64,000 nucleotides of DNA from Halosimplex halophilum (GTDB lineage Archaea; Halobacteriota; Halobacteria; Halobacteriales; Haloarculaceae), in assembly GCF_004698125.1 (NCBI RefSeq), contig NZ_SRHV01000005.1, forward strand, positions 310,001 to 374,000. The letters are read 5' to 3'. The notes beneath the pieces were generated by a model. That model had not been told where the DNA came from and ran no database searches. It worked only from the letters and a program-made list of their open reading frames with translations. How positions within the stretch are numbered: the first letter of the stretch is position 1; each line of letters opens with the position of its first letter. This document shows positions 56,797-64,000 of this stretch, one piece after another. Made by a program: the position numbers and the translations under genes.

Positions 56797-57632
56797 GTCG
56801 TGGCGTACTCTACATGGCGGTCGGAGAACAATTCGTTCGGGAAGCGGTCCAATCGGCGGCGTCAGTCCGCAAACAGATGCCGACAGTCGATATCACACTG
56901 GCAACCGATTCAGAGGACTACGACCTGGATCCGTTCGATCGAGTGATCGAACTTGACCAGGCTAGCCAGGAAACTATCGAGGACCGCACGTGGTTGATAG
57001 ACTCCACAATAGGTCCAGATCTGAGTCCGTACGAGAAGACGTTGTATCTGGATAGTGACACATACGTGTGCAACGATATCTCTGAATTGTTTGACCTGCT
57101 TGAACAGTACGACTTGGCGATAGCGAGAACTCCGGCCAAACCGCAGCTTTCGGATCTGCCAGAGCCGTGGCACCTCTATAATTGCGGTGTCATTGCTTAT
57201 CGTGACACTACTGAGACGCGTGAACTGCTGAACGACTGGCAGCAACGTTACAGAGCGGAGTTGGCTGAACAGGACCGTCCGGTCGATCAGCCTGCGTTCG
57301 TTCGCGCACTATGGGACAGCGATGTCAGGTGGTTCACTCTACCACAGGAGTACAACGTACGGATCCCGAACAGAGGTGCTGTCGCAAACGAAGTCAAGAT
57401 CGTCCACGGCCGCCATCCCGCCGGCCTTGAACAGGCGGCGGACGAACTGAACCGCCATTCTCGGCTCCGAACGTATCGGGAACACTCGTACAGCGGCAAA
57501 CCGATATTCACCGTCAGAAACGTAGCAACGCTTCGGTATCGGATCGAGCGAAAGATCAGGCAAGAAGGGATCGTGGCAACACTTCGACGGGCACCGGGGT
57601 TTCTCGTCGAACGCCTACTTGGAACCGACTGA
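56793..57632 (+). CDS. GT-A glycosyltransferase (GT8-like)
   Basis: A 279-residue protein. The nucleotide-sugar binding motif reads KTLYLDSDTYVCNDI (Asp-x-Asp, about residues 86-100). The N-terminus (YMAVGEQFVREAVQSAASVRKQMP) is like the GT8 start. Later, WHLYNCGVIAYRD and DQPAFVRALW match the acceptor/metal site region. Starts on the FkbM stop (ATGA). Confidence 0.82.
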   Translation: MSRGVLYMAVGEQFVREAVQSAASVRKQMPTVDITLATDSEDYDLDPFDRVIELDQASQETIEDRTWLIDSTIGPDLSPYEKTLYLDSDTYVCNDISELFDLLEQYDLAIARTPAKPQLSDLPEPWHLYNCGVIAYRDTTETRELLNDWQQRYRAELAEQDRPVDQPAFVRALWDSDVRWFTLPQEYNVRIPNRGAVANEVKIVHGRHPAGLEQAADELNRHSRLRTYREHSYSGKPIFTVRNVATLRYRIERKIRQEGIVATLRRAPGFLVERLLGTD

Positions 57633-57765
57633 TTACCGATCAGGGGCCGCTTCATGTGGATCACAGCCTCTGTGGATCCAGTTGATCGGACGAAGTATCC
57701 TGCCTATATCCGGATGATCTTTAATTAATCGTGAAACGGTCATGGGAAAGCTATTATTGGTGGCG

Positions 57766-58586
57766 TCATAGCACGGTTTCGAGCATCGTTTTGAGTACTT
57801 CTTCGCTGGGTTTACGGCGGACGTGTTGACGAAGTTGAACCGCTCTGAAGTAAGTGTGAGCTTGCCTTTTGAGACTTCTTGATGCGGCGAGAGCCACCGC
57901 CGTGCCAGCGACGCGTGGCTCTCGCAGGTGTTGACGTGAACATGTCCATCAACGTATTCCCCGTCGCCGTGGCGACAAATCGCGGTCAAACTCGTCGTTG
58001 ACCTCTAGCGGGTCGTATGCCCGAAATTCGTATAGATCGTCATCGACTCCTGCTCAGTGTTGGTGAACAGGAACGAATAGTCGATTCCTCGGTGGATTTC
58101 GCTGGCAACACGTAGCAGTCGTTCGTTTCCCAATCAACCAGAACGAACACAGGCGGCTTGTCATCTATATTTTCCACGTCCGCGTGTCGACAGCCCACGC
58201 GAGCGCGACTGTCCGTCGCCCTCGCGGCCCTTGAGTCTGGTTTGACGTACAGTTCGTCAAGCTCAACCGGGCCATCTAACTGTGGCTTAGGCGCGTTCAG
58301 CGCTCGCAAGAAGCGCTGGACGCGCCGGTTCATCTCTTGGAGGAGATATCGGTTTCCACGTCCAGTTGCCAAAGACTGGTGTTGAACTGGATGTAGACAG
58401 CGAGAAACCACTTTCTGAGCGCGACCGAGGAATGCTTGAAGACCGTGCCAGTCTTGTCGTTGAATGTGCGGTCGCAATTCTTACAGCGATACCATTGAAA
58501 CACCCGATAGCTTCGTCATGCCAGCGGATCTGTACCAGCAGATTTGTGGCGCGACGCTCCGAGACGAACAGCTTGAGTGGAATCAT
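57766..58586 (-). pseudogene. Decayed IS1595-family (ISH4-like) transposase
   Basis: The complement begins MIPLKLFVSERRATNLLVQIRW and, across several frameshifts, gives recognisable parts: a CKNCDRTFNDKTGTVF zinc-ribbon half, ALNAPKPQLDGPVELDELYV (first acidic residue of the DDE/N active site), DDKPPVFVLVDWETNDCYVLPAKST, HGDGEYVDGHVHVNTCESHASLARRWLSPHQEVSKGKL and the end SEEVLKTMLETVL. The first Cys pair of the zinc ribbon is deleted. An intact copy would be near 290 codons. Non-functional. No clear terminal inverted repeats were found. It sits within the glycan locus. Confidence 0.8.
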
Positions 58587-58714
58587 GCTTCGTCGGGTGG
58601 CGCGAACCCGTCACCCTTGTCCGCTACGACTTTCAGCTACTGCAAGCTGACCAACAATCTTCTACCCAAGTGCGCATCAGAACTATCATGGTGATATGAG
58701 ACCAACCGAGATGC

Positions 58715-59500
58715 GTGTCGTCGGAACGGGACTTCGAGTCGTTCCATGAGGCCCTCGTTGAACAGGGGATCGTTGACCCAAACCCGTCGTCGATAGCGGG
58801 CCGTCTGGTCCAGCCGGTGTCGACGACGTGTGACCGTTTGCAAACGCGACTAAACATCTTGTTCGATACCGTCGACTTCGAGTCTAACCGGGTTCTGGAT
58901 GTCGGCGCCGGGAGTGGTCTCTACAGCGCGTACGCGGCACACCGAGGGGCTAGCGAGGTGATCGCACTTGAACCCGAATTGGATGGGAGTGCCCAGGGGA
59001 TGTTTGAGACGCTGCAGGCGGTTGCGGCCGAGTATCCGTCCATAGAGCCGGAGAAGACGACCTTTCAGGAATACAACGTGCCCGAAGATCGGTTTGATGT
59101 CGTCGTTCTACACAACGTGATCAATCACCTTGACGAGGAAGCGTGTGTCGACCTTCACCGGTCACAAGTGGCTAGAGAAACCTACCACGGAATCTTCGCT
59201 GAACTGCGGTCGGCGACGGCGCCGTCAGGAGACCTCGTCGTCGCCGATGTCACGCGCCGAAACGCGTGGGCAGATGTTGGACTCACGAATCCGTTCGCGG
59301 AGACGATCGAGTGGGAGAAACATCAGTCGCCGGCCCTCTGGAATCAGCTGCTTGCCGAGCACGGGTTCGTCAGACGGGATTTGAAGTGGGTATCTTATCT
59401 CTCTGCGTTAGGATCCGTCGGTCGGCGACTATTCTCGAACTATCCGGCCGCGTATCTCACCGGAAGCACGTTCGTTCTCCGGATGGAACGGGAAGCGTAG
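58715..59500 (+). CDS. Class I SAM-dependent methyltransferase
   Basis: A 261-residue protein. The SAM-binding motif is RVLDVGAGSGLYSAYAAHRGASEVIALEPE (about residues 59-88), followed by RFDVVVLHNVINHLDEEA and ATAPSGDLVVADVTRRNAWAD. Methyltransf_25-like. The GTG at 58715 starts the frame; an ATG four bases earlier is in another frame. The C-terminus (RRLFSNYPAAYLTGSTFVLRM) resembles enzymes acting on glycans or lipids, but no substrate can be read. Lies just behind the transposase remnant. Confidence 0.83.
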   Translation: MSSERDFESFHEALVEQGIVDPNPSSIAGRLVQPVSTTCDRLQTRLNILFDTVDFESNRVLDVGAGSGLYSAYAAHRGASEVIALEPELDGSAQGMFETLQAVAAEYPSIEPEKTTFQEYNVPEDRFDVVVLHNVINHLDEEACVDLHRSQVARETYHGIFAELRSATAPSGDLVVADVTRRNAWADVGLTNPFAETIEWEKHQSPALWNQLLAEHGFVRRDLKWVSYLSALGSVGRRLFSNYPAAYLTGSTFVLRMEREA

Positions 59501-59533
59501 AGATATATGCTGGCTGGATCTATGCGGTGACGA

Positions 59534-60649
59534 ATGACACGGGCGGTCTGTTTCGTCTCGCTTAAATCGTACGGCTACTTTAATCCTGATTCCGGATTTC
59601 AGGGCGGAGGTGCTGAACGCCAGATCTATCTTCTCAGCAAAGCACTGTCTGAATCCTTTGTCGTTCACGTGATCGTTGGCGATTTCGATCAGCCTGAGCG
59701 TGAACGGCGTGACGGCGTGATACTGCATCGAGCGTACCCGCTGCAAGACCGACAGAGTGTTCTGCAGCCGGTCAAACATTTGCTGCTACTGTGGGACGCG
59801 ATGCGGCGGGCGGATGCCGATGTCTACGCGCACCGTGGATTCCTCCGAGCTGCTCCGTTCACATACTCCATGGCTCGGCTCCTCGGGTCGCGGTGGATGT
59901 TCAACCTCGCGAACGACTCGCATATCTCCGAGGAACCGGCGACGCTTCCTGCTCCCGTCCGGTTGCTCTACTGCCATGCAGTCCGTAACAGCGACGCGGT
60001 CGTCGCACAGACGGAGCGGCAGGCGCGCGGAATGCAGTCCGAGTACGGTGTCGAAGCGCACGTCGTTCCCAACGGCTATCCCACTGCGGAGGAGCCACCT
60101 GCTGTTGACGACCGGGACGGATTCCTGTGGGTCGGCCGTCTGGACGAGGATCAGAAGCGTCCGCATCTGCTGCTCGACATCGCCGAACGGCTCCCGTCGG
60201 AATCGTTCCGGGTCGCGGGACCTGCCGAGGGATACGGCGAGTACGCCCGGACCGTCGTCGACCGCGCGGAGTCGTTACCGAACGTAGAGTATCTCGGGGT
60301 TGTTCCGCCAGATGAGATCCACTCGGAGTACCGCCAGGCTCGCGCCGTGATCAGCACATCCGCCTACGAAGGGTTCCCCAATACGTTTCTGGAGGCGTGG
60401 CGTCAGGGAACGCCGGTGGTCAGTCTGTCCGTCGACCCGGAGAGATACTTACACACCGGCGAGGAAGCTATGACCGCGACGAACGATCTGGAGACGCTCG
60501 TCGACCGTTGTCGACGGCTCGCGTCTGACCCGGATTTCTGGTTGCGGCTCTCGCAGCACAGTCAAACTGGGTTCGAGGAGAACTACACGATAGATGCGGC
60601 CGCACGGAAGTACGCGGCCGCCATCGAGGCAGCACTGTCGACCCGATGA
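59534..60649 (+). CDS. GT-B glycosyltransferase (family 4)
   Basis: A 371-residue protein with two Rossmann-like halves. N-terminal half: FVSLKSYGYFNPDSGFQGGGAERQIYLLSKAL. C-terminal donor-binding half: GFLWVGRLDEDQKRPHLLLDIAERLP (about 200-225) and the EGFPNTFLEAWRQGTPVVSL motif (E-x7-E-like, about 297-316) typical of GT4. It is a paralogue of the truncated gene at 62967. 33 bases after the methyltransferase gene, probably the same transcript. Confidence 0.88.
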   Translation: MTRAVCFVSLKSYGYFNPDSGFQGGGAERQIYLLSKALSESFVVHVIVGDFDQPERERRDGVILHRAYPLQDRQSVLQPVKHLLLLWDAMRRADADVYAHRGFLRAAPFTYSMARLLGSRWMFNLANDSHISEEPATLPAPVRLLYCHAVRNSDAVVAQTERQARGMQSEYGVEAHVVPNGYPTAEEPPAVDDRDGFLWVGRLDEDQKRPHLLLDIAERLPSESFRVAGPAEGYGEYARTVVDRAESLPNVEYLGVVPPDEIHSEYRQARAVISTSAYEGFPNTFLEAWRQGTPVVSLSVDPERYLHTGEEAMTATNDLETLVDRCRRLASDPDFWLRLSQHSQTGFEENYTIDAAARKYAAAIEAALSTR

Positions 60650-60672
60650 CTCCTCGGCCGTTCGGCCTCTCC

Positions 60673-61785
60673 TCAGGGCCAGGTGTCGGTCTCCGAGCGA
60701 TAGATCGTCTCGAGTTGTTCGACCGTGCGACAGATCTCGTACGACGGGGCGACGCGACGAGCGTTCTCGATCAGTCGTTGAGGGTCTTCGAGACACGACC
60801 GGACCGCTTCGACGACATCGTCGATGTCCGACCGTTCACACCGAACCCCGTTGCCGCCTCGAAGGTATTCAGTGAGGCTACTCTGTTCGCTGACCAGCGC
60901 CGGTGTGGCACACGAGAGCGATTCGATGAGCGTGTTCGGGCCCATTTCGTCGGCGTACAGACAGACGAACAGGTTCGCCCGGTTGTAGTATCTCGGTAGT
61001 TCGGCCCGCGGAACGAAGCCGTGGTATCTCGCGTCTATCGTCTCGAACCGAGGTTTCCGGTCCGGCGTTCCGCCAACAATATCGACGCGAAGGGACCGCT
61101 TCCCGTCGAGTCGCTCCAGTGCATCGACGAAGATCGAGTACCCCTTTCGGTCGGAGAGATCGCCGACGTAGAGCAGATCTGTCTCGCGTGGAACGCTCGC
61201 GTCCGGGGCAAATCGGGGATGGACGCCGGGTCGGAGCACCTCGATGGGGGTCGCGGCTCGAGCGGAGCGAACCATCGTCCTGTGGTAGTCGCTGAACGCC
61301 AGCAGGCGGTCGGGATCGGTCAGCCTGATCGACGCTCGGTTCGCGAGGTAGTTGAGTCGGTTTCGGAGGCGGTCCCCGGTCGAGTCCTCCCAGAGGTGGT
61401 TCGGTCGCGCGGGGAACCACCCGCCGACGTTCGGACCGCAGACGACCGGGATATCGAGTCGCTCTGCGACCGTTCGAGTGAGGGTCGACTCGACGGGGCG
61501 CGCCGTCAGTACGTGGACGAGATCCGGTCGGTAGGACAACAGCTGACGCAGGACCTTCGGGGCGGAGACGAGCGCCTCGACGTTGTGTGTTCGACTGGCC
61601 CAGAGGTCCTCGGCGTCTAATCCGAGCGCGGAGAGTGCTACCTCTCTGTCCTCCCGGATGAGTGAAAATATCCGCCAGTCGAATCCGGGCTGACACGTCT
61701 CGAGCCCCTCGAAAACGTCGTGCATCCGTCCGTATCGTCCCTCGTCGTCTTCGAACTGGAACACCGTGAGGTAAGCGACCCGCAT
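60673..61785 (-). CDS. GT-B glycosyltransferase (family 4)
   Basis: A 370-residue protein: N-terminal MRVAYLTVFQFEDDEGRYGRMHDVFEGLE, then LVHVLTARPVESTLTRTVAERLDIPVVCGPNVGGWFP; donor half TDLLYVGDLSDRKGYSIFVDAL and MGPNTLIESLSCATPALVSE (E-x7-E-like). It is opposite in strand to the flanking genes and 3 bases downstream of the sulfatase-like copy 2 on the same strand, so those two form an operon. Confidence 0.87.
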   Translation of the reverse strand: MRVAYLTVFQFEDDEGRYGRMHDVFEGLETCQPGFDWRIFSLIREDREVALSALGLDAEDLWASRTHNVEALVSAPKVLRQLLSYRPDLVHVLTARPVESTLTRTVAERLDIPVVCGPNVGGWFPARPNHLWEDSTGDRLRNRLNYLANRASIRLTDPDRLLAFSDYHRTMVRSARAATPIEVLRPGVHPRFAPDASVPRETDLLYVGDLSDRKGYSIFVDALERLDGKRSLRVDIVGGTPDRKPRFETIDARYHGFVPRAELPRYYNRANLFVCLYADEMGPNTLIESLSCATPALVSEQSSLTEYLRGGNGVRCERSDIDDVVEAVRSCLEDPQRLIENARRVAPSYEICRTVEQLETIYRSETDTWP

Positions 61786-61788
61786 GTG

Positions 61789-62709
61789 TCAGGCGTACCC
61801 GAGCTGTTCGAGGCGGTCGGTGACCACCTCGTCGGCGACCTCGGCCCGCGTTTCGGCCGGCGCTTCGCTGACGATCGTTCTCCGGTCGCCGTCGACAACG
61901 AGCCACGGGACTTCGACCAGTTGGTCGGTGTAGATACCCCGCGGATGTCCCCACTCTCGGATCGGGAACGGACGTGCGCGCTCGCCGACCATATTCCCGT
62001 GGTCGGCGCTGACGACTGACTTTCCGTCGAGCCCCTCCAGCAGTCGTTCGACGTGTGGTAGCGTCCGGTCGAGCGTGGACTGATACGCGCGCCAGACCTC
62101 GTCCGGGTCGGCCCCGAGTTCACCCGTCATCACCCGGTTCCAGAACCCCGCCTCGTCGGGGTCGAGAAACGAGTGGTCCACCGCGAACGACTCGTCTGCG
62201 TCGGTCAGAAACGGGTAGTGTGGCTGCATGTAATGGACGAGGTACCGCTTGTTCGGATACGTCTCGGCGGCTTCGAGCGCGCGGGCGGTCGTCGTCTCGG
62301 GGAGGACGGTCCCGTACCGCTCGTCCCACCCGTCTTCCATCCAGACGTGTTCGACCGCGTGAAACGAGGCGTTCAACCAGTCACGATGCCAGTACAGCTG
62401 TGGGTTCGCGGTGACGTAGACCGTGTCGTGCAGCGTTCTGTCCTGGACGTTCCCGCGGAGGAACTCCTGCGTACTGGACCCGCGTGAGCGACGGCTCTCG
62501 AGTCGTCCGGCCAGCTCCGACTGTCCGGAGAACATGTCGTATCGGCAGGCGTCGAGGAGAACCAGCGTATCCCAGTCTTCCGCGAACACGTCGACCCCAG
62601 CGGTATTGTACGCCCTTCGGTTCAGCCGCCGGTGATAGAGACGGTTCGCTTCGCGAAAAAGTAACGACGGCGTCCGGAGCGCTCGTTCGACCTGTGCCCG
62701 GGAATACAT
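61789..62709 (-). CDS. Alkaline-phosphatase-superfamily protein (sulfatase-like), copy 2
   Basis: A 306-residue paralogue of the protein at 53625: LVLLDACRYDMF, TVYVTANPQLYWH, AAETYPNKRYLVHYMQPHYPFL, SADHGNMVGERARPFP and the end EQLGYA. It is GC-rich, unlike copy 1. The ATG at 62709 is placed by a TATA-like tttata (62734-62739) centred 27 bases upstream; a longer frame from 63015 is Arg/Ser-rich and rejected. It is the first gene of a two-gene operon with the glycosyltransferase at 60673. Confidence 0.8.
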   Translation of the reverse strand: MYSRAQVERALRTPSLLFREANRLYHRRLNRRAYNTAGVDVFAEDWDTLVLLDACRYDMFSGQSELAGRLESRRSRGSSTQEFLRGNVQDRTLHDTVYVTANPQLYWHRDWLNASFHAVEHVWMEDGWDERYGTVLPETTTARALEAAETYPNKRYLVHYMQPHYPFLTDADESFAVDHSFLDPDEAGFWNRVMTGELGADPDEVWRAYQSTLDRTLPHVERLLEGLDGKSVVSADHGNMVGERARPFPIREWGHPRGIYTDQLVEVPWLVVDGDRRTIVSEAPAETRAEVADEVVTDRLEQLGYA

Positions 62710-62733
62710 ACGCCGATAGAGTACCCTCGTCGG

Positions 62734-62739
62734 TTTATA
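62734..62739 (-). promoter_or_regulatory. TATA-like promoter for the copy-2 operon
   Basis: Plus-strand tttata (coding strand tataaa) is centred about 27 bases before ATG 62709, giving a leaderless transcript. Apart from this box I see nothing in the 257-base gap 62710-62966. Confidence 0.6.
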
Positions 62740-62966
62740 TCCAACTCCCGTTCTCGTCCCGTACCGGAGACGCCGAACGACCCGCGACGCGGCCGAGACA
62801 GTCGACAGGTGCGGCGGAAAGCTACATACGAGTCGACCGACTATCGGTGGATCGTGTGTGACTCTCCGACTGCGGGCAGTTACCGGATTGGTCATCTGTG
62901 CGACCCGGTGAACGACGACGAGATCCGTCCCGGCGCGTCGTCCGGAACAGCAACCGCGCCACGGCG

Positions 62967-64000
62967 ATGAACACGAAGGAGCCGCTGGATATCTGTTTCG
63001 TCTCGGCGCGCGCATACCGGTATCTGGATCCCGACAGCGACCGGCCTGCGGGGGGCGCCCAGCGTCAGCAGTATCTGATCGCCTCCGAACTCCGTGACCG
63101 TGGATACGAGGTCGGATTCGTCGTGGGGGATTTCGGCCAACCCGACGAGCAACTCGTCGAGGGCATACGCGTGTTCACGGGGTGCCCCCGTTCTCTCGAC
63201 GGACCGAAAGGCGTTCCGGCGGCCTGGTGGCGACTGTATCAGGCGCTCAAGCGGGCAGATGCGAGTGTCTATTACGTCCGAGGCGCGCCGCGTCTCGCGA
63301 CTGCGACCGCCCTTTGCTGTCGAATACTCGACCGTCGGTTCCTGTTTTGCGTCGCCAACGACGCCGACGTCGACCCGGACCAGCTGAAGGACCGGTATCG
63401 AGGGTTCGTTCGACGGGGGTATCGATGGGCCCTTCGGAGGGCCGATACGATCGTGGCCCAGTCGGAGGCGCAAGCTGATTCGCTCCGCGACGGCTTCGGC
63501 CGAGAGAGCTCCGTGATCCCGAACGGATACGATCTCCCGCCGGAATCGGCCGTGGTACCGCCGACGGACCGGGAGTTCGTCCTCTGGGTCGGTAGTAGCG
63601 ACCCCGATCAGAAGCGTCCGGCGGCGTTCCTCGAACTCGCCCGCACGCTGTCCGAAACGGAGTTCGTGATGATCTCCCAGCCGGTTCCCGGGGTAGCGTA
63701 CCACGACCAGCTCCGACGAGCGGCGGCCGACATCTCCAATCTCGACTTTCTCGGCGCCGTCCCGCCCGACGAGATCCATCGGTACTACCGACGCGCGTCG
63801 TTGCTCGTCAACACGTCGCGCAACGAGGGGTTTCCGAACACGTTCCTCGAAGCCTGGCGCTACGAGACTCCGATCGTCTCGCTCTCGTTCGACCTCGATG
63901 GACTGCTGTCGGCGTCCGAACCGGATCTAGGTCGGCTCGCCGGTGATGAGCGGGCGCTAGTTCGGATCGTCGAGCAACTCGTCTCGGACCCCGAAACGAG
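62967..64000 (+). CDS. GT-B glycosyltransferase (family 4), cut by window end
   Basis: The frame opens at ATG 62967 (MNTKEPLDICFVSARAYRYLD) and runs off the right edge without a stop, giving 344 codons. It has the same layout as the gene at 59534: GGAQRQQYLIASELRDRG, then FVLWVGSSDPDQKRPAAFLELAR, AVPPDEIHRYY and EGFPNTFLEAWRYETPIVSL. The C-terminal 30 or so residues are missing from the window. It is divergent from the copy-2 operon. Confidence 0.85.
   Translation, partial: MNTKEPLDICFVSARAYRYLDPDSDRPAGGAQRQQYLIASELRDRGYEVGFVVGDFGQPDEQLVEGIRVFTGCPRSLDGPKGVPAAWWRLYQALKRADASVYYVRGAPRLATATALCCRILDRRFLFCVANDADVDPDQLKDRYRGFVRRGYRWALRRADTIVAQSEAQADSLRDGFGRESSVIPNGYDLPPESAVVPPTDREFVLWVGSSDPDQKRPAAFLELARTLSETEFVMISQPVPGVAYHDQLRRAAADISNLDFLGAVPPDEIHRYYRRASLLVNTSRNEGFPNTFLEAWRYETPIVSLSFDLDGLLSASEPDLGRLAGDERALVRIVEQLVSDPET

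Noticed and set aside
57633-58714. Intact transposase gene
   Set aside because: Family motifs are spread over at least three frames and a zinc-ribbon Cys pair is missing, so it is listed as a pseudogene.

Overview
The window is chromosomal DNA from a halophilic archaeon of the class Halobacteria. The coding regions are GC-rich and the proteins acidic. Several genes start at or within a few bases of the expected transcription start, about 27 bases after a TATA-like box, as is common in leaderless haloarchaeal transcripts. Archaea-specific or haloarchaeal genes include PAN, aIF5B, Pus10, Nob1, pyruvoyl arginine decarboxylase, GfcR, TrmB, CheF, MntA-HepT, halocyanins and lipoproteins with twin-arginine-like signals. 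I cannot assign the genus. No rRNA, tRNA or CRISPR array was seen.

Layout. 1-16 kb is mainly core genes: a partial membrane protein, glucose-6-phosphate isomerase, a CPBP membrane protease, a PRC-barrel/Nob1 pair, two tandem halocyanins, infB/aIF5B, arginine decarboxylase, nadE, a methyltransferase, the proteasome-activating nucleotidase and the secF-secD operon. 16-22.4 kb has a large triplicated beta-helix lipoprotein, RNase HII, an SGNH hydrolase and a HAD hydrolase, with a gene-poor gap at 20.2-21.0 kb.

22.5-35 kb is a coherent sugar region centred on fructose/fructan: GfcR, a PfkB fructokinase, a GH32 enzyme, a universal stress protein, a GH68 fructosyltransferase, a complete carbohydrate ABC transporter (lipoprotein, two permeases, ATPase), a TrmB-family regulator and a divergent IclR regulator. 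A plausible reading is that the transporter imports a fructosyl sugar, GH32/GH68 process it in the cytoplasm and PfkB phosphorylates the fructose. 35-36.7 kb is gene-free and ends in a decayed TnpB-type (IS200/IS605-like) element.

36.8-51.5 kb returns to chromosomal genes: Pus10, a pilin-like protein carrying seven 18-residue repeats, a MazEF-like pair, a secreted repeat protein, UppP, a zinc-ribbon regulator, two CheF paralogues separated by MntA-HepT and an oxidoreductase, an orphan ribbon-helix-helix protein, a GlmU-like nucleotidyltransferase and GlmS.

51.6-64 kb is a surface-glycan locus: a flippase-like ABC exporter, four GT-A/GT-B glycosyltransferases (the last cut by the window end), three methyltransferases including an FkbM type, and two paralogous alkaline-phosphatase-superfamily proteins near its two ends. 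GlmU/GlmS just upstream may supply amino-sugar nucleotides. The 53.5-58.7 kb part is visibly AT-richer than the rest and carries a decayed IS1595/ISH4-type transposase, consistent with horizontal acquisition.
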